64,000 nt of DNA from Streptomyces griseus (lineage in GTDB: Bacteria > Actinomycetota > Actinomycetes > Streptomycetales > Streptomycetaceae): positions 62,001 through 126,000 of the forward strand of contig NZ_UAVD01000026.1 of assembly GCF_900460065.1 (NCBI RefSeq). The letters run 5' to 3'. The notes beneath the pieces are model-generated. The model was not told where the DNA came from, ran no database searches, and was given only the letters and a program-made list of their open reading frames with translations. Numbering within the stretch: the stretch's first letter is position 1; every line of letters starts with the position of its first letter. The translations under genes and the position numbers were made by a program. Below are positions 10,255 through 18,046 of the stretch, piece by piece.

Positions 10255-10626
10255 ATGGCGAGCAACGAAAAGTCCCGAAGCGCGGCAGAGATCGTGGCAG
10301 CAGAGTGGTCCGATATCCTGTCCTACGGCAGGGACCTCATCAATCCGGCCGTTCCCCGAGCTGCTTACCAGCACCCGTCGCTGCGCGAGCTCTGGCCCAT
10401 GGTCAGCCACGGCGTTCTGTATCTGAGCCGGTGCACCCGGTGGCCTTGGACGAACGATGTCGGTACGGCCTACCCGCTGGTGGAGGGTGGATACCGAGTG
10501 CGTCGCAGGTCCGACAAGTCCCTCCTCGGCGTGGTCGACACCGTCGAAGAGGCCTACGCGTTGATCGCCGCCAGTCTTCCCGACGGTTGCGGGCCTGCAG
10601 TCGACGGAACCCCTGACGATCTGTGA
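10255..10626 (+). CDS. DUF6193-like probable immunity protein for Rhs toxin 2
   Basis: A 123-residue protein starting at ATG 10255, 3 nt after the Rhs2 stop, with gagga at 10242-10246 as ribosome-binding site. The order of motifs (HPSLRELWPMVSHGVLYLSRCT, a GGYRVRRR strand, a late EAYALIAASLP helix) recalls DUF6193 proteins, which often sit beside actinobacterial polymorphic toxins. There is no signal peptide or membrane segment, so it should act in the cytosol. The immunity role is inferred from position directly after the toxin tip. Confidence 0.7.
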   Translation: MASNEKSRSAAEIVAAEWSDILSYGRDLINPAVPRAAYQHPSLRELWPMVSHGVLYLSRCTRWPWTNDVGTAYPLVEGGYRVRRRSDKSLLGVVDTVEEAYALIAASLPDGCGPAVDGTPDDL

Positions 10627-10639
10627 TGACACCGTCGGA

Positions 10640-10949
10640 AGCGGGGATGTATCCCTATGCGCGGTTGATCTCGTGGAGGTGGCGTGGTCCCAGAACATGC
10701 CCGCCGAAGGCAGTGACCTGAGTATGAGCGCCCGTGCGGAACTGATCACCGCCGAAGAACCGTGCTTCCAGGAAATCGGCGCCGATGCCTCGCTCCCGCA
10801 CTGCATGACCATCCGACCTCCGGCCTCTGGCCTCTACAAGCCCCGGTGGCCCCCGCATCGTGGACCTGCCCGCAGGACGCGGCTGGCTCATCCACACCTT
10901 CGTGCACCGCCACGCCGATCCGCAGATCATCGTCACCGAAGCCTTCTGA
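10640..10949 (+). pseudogene. Frameshifted small gene remnant after the Rhs2 module
   Basis: One frame reads smoothly from about 10640 to 10840 (AVDLVEVAWSQNMP, then MSARAELITAEEP and CFQEIGADASLPH). A second frame continues from 10857 to the stop at 10947-10949 (IVDLPAGRGWLIHTF, then RHADPQIIVTEAF). Joining them needs a single frameshift near 10840-10857. Together they resemble the C-terminal 100 residues of a soluble protein of unknown family, possibly an orphan immunity gene left from an earlier toxin tip. The reading is from coding-like composition only, with no family match. Confidence 0.35.
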
Positions 10950-11050
10950 GCCTGACGTCTGCGCCACCGGAGCGTCTGCAGCACACCCGCTCCGGCCCAG
11001 AGCCTCAGACAGACCATGCCCATCTCCGTCGACCGAGGTAAAAGCGCAGC

Positions 11051-11125
11051 TCAGAGGCTCCTCTGCAAGCCAAGCACCGCTGATTCCGAGCTCAGAGCGC
11101 GAGCTCGATTCTCGTCTCCCGCTCT
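11051..11125 (+). repeat. Direct repeat copy 2, degenerate tRNA-Gly 3' end
   Basis: This aligns with 4966-5042 over its whole length with a few mismatches and small gaps. It shares an identical 18-nt block spanning the 3' anticodon stem and T-stem, and the CGATTCTCGT block of the T-arm. The T-loop has TTC changed to CTC, the acceptor reads TCCCGC, and the terminal CCA is lost, so it is further decayed than copy 1. The two copies bracket the Rhs2 toxin-immunity module and its remnant gene. Confidence 0.65.
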
Positions 11126-11130
11126 TTGAT

Positions 11131-11159
11131 GAAGGCCCTGGTCAGTGATCAGGGCCTTC
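11131..11159. terminator. Strong hairpin terminator after the tRNA-like repeat
   Basis: Bases 11131-11140 pair perfectly with 11150-11159 (GAAGGCCCTG with CAGGGCCTTC), and the inner bases extend the stem to about 14 pairs with one G-T pair. Hairpins of this form commonly follow Streptomyces tRNA genes, so it may have come with the tRNA fragment. It is also placed to end transcription of the leftward Lrp gene. Confidence 0.7.
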
Positions 11160-11294
11160 ACCTTCTTCCGAGATCCATGCGGGTCCGTCGCGTGCGTATT
11201 CGGGGTCGCCCCGAAATGCGCGTGGATGTCCGAGGCGGGCCCTCTCAGCAACCGAGTGCCTCGGAGCCCCCAGGGCTCGGCGCGCCTGTACATG

Positions 11295-12305
11295 TCATGC
11301 GGTTCGCCGCCGCACGAGGAGTGGGCCGGCGCGTTTGATTCTGCGGCCGGTCAGCGCGGTCTCGACATGGCGGATTCCCTCCAGCGCTCCCAGCCGGTCC
11401 GTCAGGTAGTCGTGCAGGGCCGCGGGACTGCTGAGTTCGAGGAAGGCGAGAACGTTGGTCGGCCCGGTCGTCGTGGAGGCAAAGGCGACTTCGCCGTGGG
11501 TTGCGAGTTGCTTCCCGACGGCGGCCAGCCGGGCCGGTTCGACATCCAGCCAGCAGATCGCCTCGGCCGTGCGGCCGTAGAGCCGCGGGTCGATCTCGAC
11601 CTCGAACAACAGCAGGCCGTTCTCGGTGAGATCGTTGACGCGGCGCCGTACCGTGGACTCGGGAGTGGCTGTCAGGTGCGCCAGGGCAGCGATGCTCGTA
11701 CGGGCGTCCTCGGCGAGCAGGCGCAGGAGTCGTTGGTCCTCCGGAGTTGGTGTGACCCGGGCGTCACGCTCATGGGACATGACGGTGTTCGGGGCAAGTT
11801 CGGACTGCTCGTCCAAGGTCAGTGCGCCGAGACGTCCGGCCCAGCCGCCGACTCCGGCCACCGGGGCGAGCAGGCACTGTGCGGTGAGGGAGGAGATGTT
11901 CCTCCTGCGGCCGAGCTGGTCGAAGACGGTGCCAGGTCTGTCGACGTCCGCCGGGTCGGCCTGGACGATGCAGGTCAGCTCGGTTCCCGGGGCCATGGAG
12001 GCGACCCAGGAGGTGTCCTCACGACCGGCAAGCGCGGCGCCGATCGAGTCGACCGCTTCGGGCATCGAGCGGATCCGGACGAACCAGTCGAGATGACCAA
12101 GGCGCCGCGCGTCGGAAATGCCCACGACGCGGAGCGCGAGATGGGAGCGCAGGCGCTGGTAGCGCCGGGCCACCGTGCGCTCGCCGAGGTCCAGCACAGC
12201 CGCGATGCGGCTGAACGAAGCCCGCCCGTCGACCTGAAGCGCGTGAATGATCCGCCGGTCCGTGGCGTCGAGCGTGACGCGATCCCCCGTCATGTCCCCT
12301 TCCAT
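11295..12305 (-). CDS. Double-length Lrp/AsnC family transcriptional regulator
   Basis: The 336-residue protein carries two Lrp/AsnC units in tandem. The first has an N-terminal HTH (LDATDRRIIHALQ, residues 12-24) and a RAM-like ligand domain. The second HTH starts near residue 183 (PTPEDQRLLRLLAED), with its own ligand domain running to the C-terminus. Single Lrp proteins are about 150-160 residues, so this is a fusion type frequent in Streptomyces. Translation may begin at residue 5 (ATG 12293), preceded by aagggg. It diverges from a VOC gene 131 bp away and may control it; that link is inferred from position only. Confidence 0.88.
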   Translation of the reverse strand: MEGDMTGDRVTLDATDRRIIHALQVDGRASFSRIAAVLDLGERTVARRYQRLRSHLALRVVGISDARRLGHLDWFVRIRSMPEAVDSIGAALAGREDTSWVASMAPGTELTCIVQADPADVDRPGTVFDQLGRRRNISSLTAQCLLAPVAGVGGWAGRLGALTLDEQSELAPNTVMSHERDARVTPTPEDQRLLRLLAEDARTSIAALAHLTATPESTVRRRVNDLTENGLLLFEVEIDPRLYGRTAEAICWLDVEPARLAAVGKQLATHGEVAFASTTTGPTNVLAFLELSSPAALHDYLTDRLGALEGIRHVETALTGRRIKRAGPLLVRRRTA

Positions 12306-12436
12306 GGACCTGTTCCACCGATGTGCGCCGATTCTACGTTCGAAAGCTGACCGGAACGCGAGGCTGAGAGCTCGGTTCCGCGGCGCGATCCCTCTGGGCC
12401 CACCCGCCGCACTCAGCAGTCTGCCGAGGAGAGAGC

Positions 12437-12811
12437 ATGCTCACTGTCCTGCCCATCCGCTATGTCGCCGACATCGAAGCGTCCCGCAGCTTCTACACCG
12501 GGCTCGGTCTGATCTTTCGTTCCGAGGAAAGCGTGCCGGTCTGGGCGCACCTCGCCGCGGGGGCCGGTGCGGTTGGGCTCCACGACGCTTCGGTCTCCAA
12601 GGGCCGACCGGCCGGGACGGTGGAACTCGGCTTCTCCACCGACGAGAAGCTGGAGGATGTCGCCGCCCGGCTCACGGCCGCCGGCTACGCGCACGAACTC
12701 GTCGAGGAGGACTTCGGGCGCAGCATCCGCGTCACCGATCCGGACGGCGTCGTCGTCCAGATCCAGGAGATCGATACCGACACCATGCGCCGCGCGCAGT
12801 CACTGCTGTGA
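12437..12811 (+). CDS. VOC/glyoxalase-fold protein
   Basis: A 124-residue single-domain VOC protein starting at ATG 12437 behind a gaggagag ribosome-binding site. It begins with VLPIRYVADIEAS and SRSFYTGLGL and ends with IRVTDPDGVVVQIQEID, the paired beta-alpha-beta signature of the glyoxalase/bleomycin-resistance/dioxygenase fold. The substrate cannot be told. It is followed 33 bp later by a DoxX-like gene, with which it is probably co-transcribed, and diverges from the Lrp regulator. Confidence 0.85.
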   Translation: MLTVLPIRYVADIEASRSFYTGLGLIFRSEESVPVWAHLAAGAGAVGLHDASVSKGRPAGTVELGFSTDEKLEDVAARLTAAGYAHELVEEDFGRSIRVTDPDGVVVQIQEIDTDTMRRAQSLL

Positions 12812-12844
12812 CGTCTCGCAGGCCGTTCTGTCGAGAGGAGCATC

Positions 12845-13381
12845 ATGGAACCTCTGATCACCCTGCTCGTCGTGTCCGGCGTCACTCTCGCGGCGAACGC
12901 CATGTGGTTCCACCGCGATCGGGGCCTTGAGCTCGCCCTTCGCGCAGGACTCTGCGCTCTGTTCCTGCTGACGGGAACCGTCCACTTCGTCGGCATGCGC
13001 GCGGAGCTCATCGACATGGTCCCGAGCCGACTGCCCTTCGCCGGGCTGCTGGTCACGGTGAGCGGGATCCTCGAACTCGCCGGTGCACTGGGCATGCTGG
13101 CGAGCAGACTCGTCCCCTGGGCGGGGCTGGGGCTGAGCACCCTGCTCGTGGCCGTGTTCCCCGCCAACGCCGTGTGGGCGCTGTCGGAGCCGAACCTCCC
13201 GTGGTGGGACGAGCTGCTCCCCCGCACCGTCATTCAGATGGTGTACCTCGCGGCGACGCTCACTCTGGTACGGCTGACGTCACCGCGGCGGACCCGGCCT
13301 GAGGGCCCGGTGGACGGCCCCTGCGCCGAGCCGGACCGGTCCGAGGCCACAGGCCGCCCGCCTCCGCCACGACGCTCCTGA
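12845..13381 (+). CDS. DoxX-like integral membrane protein
   Basis: A 178-residue protein from ATG 12845 with gagaggag upstream. There are four or five hydrophobic segments, including LITLLVVSGVTLAANAM, ALRAGLCALFLLTGTVHF, LLVTVSGILELAGALGML and a late VIQMVYLAATLTLV, with a charged, proline-rich tail after residue 150. This matches the DoxX/DUF4267 type of small membrane protein of uncertain role. The upstream VOC gene is likely in the same transcript. Confidence 0.8.
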   Translation: MEPLITLLVVSGVTLAANAMWFHRDRGLELALRAGLCALFLLTGTVHFVGMRAELIDMVPSRLPFAGLLVTVSGILELAGALGMLASRLVPWAGLGLSTLLVAVFPANAVWALSEPNLPWWDELLPRTVIQMVYLAATLTLVRLTSPRRTRPEGPVDGPCAEPDRSEATGRPPPPRRS

Positions 13382-13768
13382 AGTCGCGTGCGCCGCGTCG
13401 CGACAGCCACTCACCCGGCGGCGGCCAGACAGGGGACCAGCCGCCTGCCGGCTGGAGTAGCCCGGTTCCGACTCCCTCTGGCAGCCCCGGCTCGACGCCG
13501 ATCAAGCTCGCGTCTACTGGACGAAGTCATTCCGGCCAGGGGAGTACCGGCAGGGTCGCGGTGAAGGCGGAACCAACGCCTCGTCAGTCGTGCGCTTGAT
13601 CGTGACCCGGCTGTCGCTCATGCGCACTCCTGCGGCTCAGCCCGCCCTTGACCGCACCAGACTGCGACGAGGGATCGCCTACTCCCACATTCGTCGGCTG
13701 CACTGCGCGTTGCCCTTCAGCCCCGACCACCGGACGGGCGGCAGGGCGAAGTTCTAGTCTTTCCTGTC
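13382..13768. other. Intergenic region, no gene seen
   Basis: These 387 bases have mixed composition with several frame interruptions and no convincing start with ribosome-binding site. I see no tRNA, strong hairpin or repeat. It must contain the promoter of the small membrane gene at 13769. Confidence 0.6.
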
Positions 13769-14248
13769 ATGGAGTGGATACCGCTGGTCAGTACGGGACT
13801 TGGTGCGGCGATCGGGGTCGGCTCCACCTTGTTGGCCGATCGGGCCCGATGGCGCAGGGACCGCGCCGGCCAGGACCTCGATGTGCGCCGGCAGCTGTAC
13901 GCCGACTACACCGCTGCCCTCTCACGGATCCGCTCGGCCCTCCATGAGTGCGCGCAGGAGGACACCCCGACCGCCGAGCGGACGCGGAGAGTCCGCGAGG
14001 AGTTCCTGGCGCCCGGCGCGTACGAGATCCGACACCAGTTGGCCATCGTGGCGCCACCGGAGATCGTGGACGCCGCACGATCCGCGTTCGTGGTCCTGAG
14101 GGACACCCGGGACCTGGTCGCGGCGGGTGCCTCGGTCGGCGACGTGGCCTATGCGGAATTGGAGGAGCGGCTCGACGCCGCCGTGGCCGCGCTCCGCGCT
14201 GTCATGCGCCTCGATCTCGGGGCGGCCAAGTCGATCACGCGGCGATGA
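13769..14248 (+). CDS. Small membrane-anchored protein of unknown function
   Basis: The 159-residue protein opens with a single hydrophobic segment (WIPLVSTGLGAAIGVGSTLLA, interrupted only by glycine), then an arginine-rich turn and a long helical cytoplasmic region of about 130 residues with heptad-like leucine and alanine spacing. This one-TM plus helical-domain design is frequent among uncharacterised Streptomyces proteins. I do not recognise a named family. Confidence 0.65.
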   Translation: MEWIPLVSTGLGAAIGVGSTLLADRARWRRDRAGQDLDVRRQLYADYTAALSRIRSALHECAQEDTPTAERTRRVREEFLAPGAYEIRHQLAIVAPPEIVDAARSAFVVLRDTRDLVAAGASVGDVAYAELEERLDAAVAALRAVMRLDLGAAKSITRR

Positions 14249-14290
14249 CAGGGCCCCGGTGGGACGCCAGCCCGTGGCCGCGGCAGGCTC

Positions 14291-14989
14291 TCAGCGGTTG
14301 TGCGGCAGTCCGGACGGCCCCCTGCGGTCAGCGGCGGCTGACGGTGAGGAAGGACCTGATGGTCCCGTGGGGCTGACGTCCCAGTGGAGCCTCTGCTCCT
14401 CATCCACTGCGGGCGTGTGGTTGCCCAGGGGCTGGCTGGTCTCGATCGATGTGGCGATCGCTTCCATGAGCGTCGGCAAGGACGCCCACGCCTCGTGTGA
14501 TCCGCGCCGAACACCTTCCGTCGCCTCGGCCTGGTGGACGCGCCCCCGGTCGGTCTCGGGGCGGTGGTCCAGGAGCAGGTGGCCTCCGCCTGGCTCCCGC
14601 GCGAAAGGGATCAGCCGCGGGTGGCCGTACAGGACTCTGCTGGAGCCGGTCCTCATGAAGTCGTGGTCCACCTCCTCTCCCTCCATGTCCGCTGTTCGCT
14701 TGTCGTGGAAGCGCGTGAAGCGTTGCCAGTCAGCCGCCGCCTCTCGTGCGCTCATCGGCCGGTAGGACCCGGGGAGCAGCGAGCACGACGGGTCGACGAT
14801 GCCGTCGTGCCGCAGCAGTGACGTCACCATGGGCCTCAAGAGCGGTCGTCCGACGGTGCGTTCGGCCGCGGCGATGTCCGCCGGGTTCGCGGGTGGCGCC
14901 AGTGCGGCGTAGGTGGCCGGAGCGTGCTCGGCCAGCCAGTTGTCGATGCGCGTCCACGACTCACTGATCGAAGCGGTCATGGCCGGCAT
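14291..14989 (-). CDS. SMI1/KNR4 (SUKH)-like protein
   Basis: A 232-residue protein with an N-terminal helix (SWTRIDNWLAEHAPATYAAL), a segment PPANPADIAAAERTVG, then SLLRHDGIVD, and a central IPFAREPGGGHLLLDH, the order seen in SUKH-fold proteins (SMI1/KNR4). Many members are immunity proteins against secreted toxins or appear as stand-alone stress proteins. The start may be ATG 14980 rather than 14989, since AGG lies 9 nt upstream of the former. No toxin gene is adjacent, so a role in toxin immunity is not supported by context. Confidence 0.8.
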   Translation of the reverse strand: MPAMTASISESWTRIDNWLAEHAPATYAALAPPANPADIAAAERTVGRPLLRPMVTSLLRHDGIVDPSCSLLPGSYRPMSAREAAADWQRFTRFHDKRTADMEGEEVDHDFMRTGSSRVLYGHPRLIPFAREPGGGHLLLDHRPETDRGRVHQAEATEGVRRGSHEAWASLPTLMEAIATSIETSQPLGNHTPAVDEEQRLHWDVSPTGPSGPSSPSAAADRRGPSGLPHNR

Positions 14990-15174
14990 CCTGTCATCCG
15001 GCGATGGCGGACCCCTGTCTGGCTCCCGCTCCGCGTCATCGCTCGCGGCGCTGGAGGATGTGCGGGATGCGGCGGTCGCGGGGATCTCCTCAAAGGGCCG
15101 CTCGGCGTGGTGCCGCGGCGCTCGGTCCGTCGGCCGGGACGTTGCACGCGGCAGGAGAGGGGAAGCAGGGGGAC

Positions 15175-15681
15175 ATGGGAGAACTCGTGGATCGCGTCGA
15201 CGAGCATGACCGGGTCATCGGCGTCGTGGACCGGAGTGAGGCGGTGGCGGCCGGGTGGCTGTATCGCATGTCCATGGTGTTGTGCCGGGACGAGGAGGGC
15301 CGCTATCTGGTGCACCGGAGGCCCGAGGAGAGTTCGCGGTTCCCGGGCCAGTACAGCTGGTTGGTCGCCGGCGCGGTGGGGGCGGGTGAGTCGTACGGGG
15401 AGGCGGCCGTCCGTGAGCTCCGGGAGGAGATGGGGGTCCGGGCCGCCGTCCGCCCGCTGTTCACGTTCCTGTGCCGGGGCGAGCTGGGTCCGTACTGGTT
15501 CGCGGTGCACGAAGCCACCGTGGGCCAGGAGGAGATCCGCCCGCAGCCGGCCGAAGTGGCCTGGCACGGCTGGCTGTCGGCCGCGGGGTTGAGGGAGGCG
15601 ATGGCCGGCTGGACGTTCGTGTCGGACAGCCGCGACGCCTACCTCCGCTATGTGCGGTTCACCGCGGACCGCCCGCTCTGA
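15175..15681 (+). CDS. Nudix hydrolase
   Basis: A 168-residue protein from ATG 15175, preceded by aggagagggg. The complete Nudix box runs from G66 with E72, R80-E81 and E84-E85 in the GX5EX7REUXEEXGU pattern. The opening residues (VDRVDEHDRVIGVVDRSEA) and overall layout are typical of the YfcD/IPP-isomerase-like Nudix group, which hydrolyse nucleoside or other diphosphates. The longer upstream open frame lacks a start as good as this one. A terminator overlaps the stop codon, so it is probably transcribed alone. Confidence 0.9.
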   Translation: MGELVDRVDEHDRVIGVVDRSEAVAAGWLYRMSMVLCRDEEGRYLVHRRPEESSRFPGQYSWLVAGAVGAGESYGEAAVRELREEMGVRAAVRPLFTFLCRGELGPYWFAVHEATVGQEEIRPQPAEVAWHGWLSAAGLREAMAGWTFVSDSRDAYLRYVRFTADRPL

Positions 15682-15703
15682 CGGTGCTCCCGTCAGAGCG
15701 GGC
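15671..15703. terminator. Perfect 14-bp hairpin overlapping the Nudix stop codon
   Basis: Bases 15671-15684 pair without mismatch with 15690-15703 around a 5-nt loop. The Nudix stop codon (15679-15681) is inside the left arm. It can act as an intrinsic terminator, as GC-rich hairpins without a U-tract do in Streptomyces. Confidence 0.75.
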
Positions 15704-16027
15704 CGGCTGCTCCGGCGTTGTTACGTCGCCCGGGCCGGCCGCTCCGGCGGTGCTCCGTCGCCCGGGGCCGCCCGCTCTCCCGGTGTCACGGCTCCCGGGC
15801 CGGCCTGTCCCCGCCGCCTTGGCGCCGCGGGTGCCCCGCCGCGAGGAGGGTCCGCTCCACCGCCGCCGGATGACCCGAGCGAGCTCAGCGTCAGGAACGT
15901 GTGGGACTCCGCGCCGGCACCGGCCGCGGGCCGACGCCGTCGGCGGGCGGCCGGCGGCCGGTTCTCGATGGGCTTCGCCACCTCTCCGATCGGCGCCGTC
16001 CTGGCACGGGGCCCCGGCCGTACGCCG
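15704..16027. other. Intergenic region between convergent genes
   Basis: No gene is supported here. The left part carries an imperfect duplication of about 35 bp around 15700-15765 (GGGCCGGC, CTCCGGCG and GTCGCCC recur in order), probably slippage. The rest is the shared 3' space of the Nudix gene and the leftward small membrane gene. Confidence 0.5.
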
Positions 16028-16501
16028 TCAGCCGTGCATGGCGGAGGTGTACGCGAACAGGGCGATCAGACCGGCGACGAACACGATGATCACGCACGAG
16101 CCGAGACCGGTGTGCCTCCCCCGCCCGTTCCGTCGCGCGGATCCGCGGGATCGGCGGGGGCGCCGGGTCCGCCCCGAGGCCGCCCGGTCCGGGGCGGGAC
16201 GGGCCGCGTCGGCCGCCGCGTCGGCCAGCAGGCGCCGGCAGGCCGCGGCGAGCACGCCCGTACCGGCGGAGAGAGGCACCACGGCCTCCGAACGCGCCGG
16301 AGCGGTGGTGCCGCCGTCCAGGATGCGACCGGCGCGTACGAGAATCTCGTCCCGGCCGCCCGCCGGAGCGAGGCTGATCCACCGCCGTACGTGCTCACCC
16401 CGGATGACCATCCCCCCGGACCGCTCCCGGTACACGGTGTGCTCCCGCCACAGCAGGACCGCCAACTCCTGGGCCGTCTCTCTCAGTTGTGCGCCCACCA
16501 T
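16028..16501 (-). CDS. Tail-anchored small membrane protein, unknown function
   Basis: A 157-residue protein starting at ATG 16501 just after a gggggg stretch. The N-terminal 95 residues are soluble (MVGAQLRETAQELAVLLW, RSGGMVIRGEHVRRWI), followed by an arginine-rich linker and a single C-terminal hydrophobic segment (CVIIVFVAGLIALFAYT) close to the end, which suggests a tail-anchored protein facing the cytosol. No family recognised. It is read in the same direction as the deacetylase gene 122 bp upstream. Confidence 0.65.
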   Translation of the reverse strand: MVGAQLRETAQELAVLLWREHTVYRERSGGMVIRGEHVRRWISLAPAGGRDEILVRAGRILDGGTTAPARSEAVVPLSAGTGVLAAACRRLLADAAADAARPAPDRAASGRTRRPRRSRGSARRNGRGRHTGLGSCVIIVFVAGLIALFAYTSAMHG

Positions 16502-16623
16502 CCATCCCCCCACCTCGCGTCGATTCGAACAAGCATCGAACTCTACTGGTGGGCGCGGATTCCGGGGCAGCAGCCCCACCACCGTGGCGATGACGGCCGG
16601 GGCAGGTAGGGGCGGGGGCTCGG

Positions 16624-17397
16624 TCAGCGCACGGGGAACCCGAAGGAGTAGCCCTGATCCGCCAGCCAGGGCAGGACCTCGCGCAGAGCGGCCAGCGTCT
16701 GGGAGCGTTCCCCGCCCGCGTCGTGGAAGAGGACGGTCGGCCCGCCCGCGATCTCGCGCTTGACGGTGGCGACCATGGTGTCCGCACCGGGGTGCTCGAA
16801 GTCCTTGGTGTCGACGTTCCAGCCCAGCGGTCGCATCCCGTGGGACGCGGCGAGCTGCCGGCTGTACGGGGTGAAGGCGCCGCCCGGGGCGCGGTAGTAC
16901 TGCGACCGGACGCCCCCGGACGCCTTGACGATCATGGCCTCGGCGTCCAGGATCTGCTGCGCCTGGTAGGCCTCGGACTTGGTGTCCATGGCGGTGTCGT
17001 GCGAGACGGTGTGGTTGCACAGCCGGTGGCCGTCCGCCACGACCTGCTTGACCAGGTCCGGATACGCCCGGGCCTGGGTGCCCACCATGCAGAACGTGGC
17101 CTTCACGCCCTCGTCCTTCAGCAGGCGCAGCACCTGAGGCGTCCAGACCGGGTCCGGTCCGTCGTCGATGGTGATGTTGACGCCCCGGTCCCCGGCGTCC
17201 GAGGCGTGCGCGATGTCCGCCGCCACCTTGGCGGCGGGCCGGTCCCGCTCGTCCGGCGAGGCGACCCCGCCCGTCGGACGCCCCCCGGTCGTGTCGGCCT
17301 GCGCGGTCCACACGGAGGTGGCGGCGGCCAGCGCCGTCACGCCGAGCGCCGCCGCGAGGAGCCGGCTGTGCCATGCCCTTCCCTTGTGCTTCGCCAT
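16624..17397 (-). CDS. Secreted NodB-type polysaccharide deacetylase
   Basis: A 257-residue precursor from ATG 17397 (AAGGGG upstream). It has a signal peptide: charged start, hydrophobic core LLAAALGVTALAAATSV, likely cleavage after TAQA. The NodB domain is complete: metal-binding Asp pair in ITIDDGPD (D78-D79), the second metal motif NHTVSHD, the YYRAPGG loop, the GWNVDTKDF motif and a late VLFHDAGG catalytic His. Members remove N-acetyl groups from chitin-oligosaccharides or peptidoglycan. The protein should act outside the membrane. A frame open to 17451 exists, but the extra 18 residues would spoil the signal peptide. Confidence 0.93.
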   Translation of the reverse strand: MAKHKGRAWHSRLLAAALGVTALAAATSVWTAQADTTGGRPTGGVASPDERDRPAAKVAADIAHASDAGDRGVNITIDDGPDPVWTPQVLRLLKDEGVKATFCMVGTQARAYPDLVKQVVADGHRLCNHTVSHDTAMDTKSEAYQAQQILDAEAMIVKASGGVRSQYYRAPGGAFTPYSRQLAASHGMRPLGWNVDTKDFEHPGADTMVATVKREIAGGPTVLFHDAGGERSQTLAALREVLPWLADQGYSFGFPVR

Positions 17398-17563
17398 CTC
17401 CGCCCGCCCCTTCTGCCGTCTCCACCGATGCCGCGCACCCCTGCTGTGCACGCCTGCTGTGCACCCATCCAGACAGGCGAACCTCCCGGTGGGATGCCTC
17501 GGTTACCGTCCGGGGACACGGTTGCAGGCTGTCAGCGACAAACGGGGCCGTCGGGAGACCTGG

Positions 17564-17782
17564 TCAGCGGGGACCGCCCGCGCCCTCCGCGAGGGTGTGG
17601 GCGACCAGGGCGTTGGCGTGCCCGTGGCCCAGTCCGTGTTCGGACTTGAGCCAGGCCACCAGCTCCATGTGCCTGGTCAGCGGAGAGGTCCGGATGAGGT
17701 CCTTCCACTCGGAGACCGGGCGGCCGTACTTCTTCTCGATCGAGGGGAAGTAGCTGGCAGGGCCCTTCACGGCGTCGGTCAT
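17564..17782 (-). CDS. DUF4287 domain protein
   Basis: A 72-residue protein from ATG 17782. The core KGPASYFPSIEKKYGRP and WLKSEHGLGHGHANALVAH are the hallmarks of DUF4287, a short domain of unknown function found alone or fused to DUF5655. An upstream in-frame ATG would add a low-complexity 25-residue leader, which I reject. Confidence 0.85.
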   Translation of the reverse strand: MTDAVKGPASYFPSIEKKYGRPVSEWKDLIRTSPLTRHMELVAWLKSEHGLGHGHANALVAHTLAEGAGGPR

Positions 17783-18046
17783 GGGGTGTCCCGTCTGTCG
17801 TGCCCTTCCCGTCCGGAAGGCGTCGGGGGTATGACCGGCGGCGAGCGGTGAATTCATCGGCTCCCGCGAGTGGTTCGGGTCACAGACCCACCCCCGCGCG
17901 GCGCGCGGATGAGGGCCCGAACCACCGGAGGCAGACTCCGTTCTTTACTCAGACTTTGCCCGGGTCGGGGTCGGTGCCGGGATGCCGGGGCGGCTCGGGC
18001 GTGTTGGGGCCGGGTGGACACCCCCGGCTATCGACAGGAAACCGAC

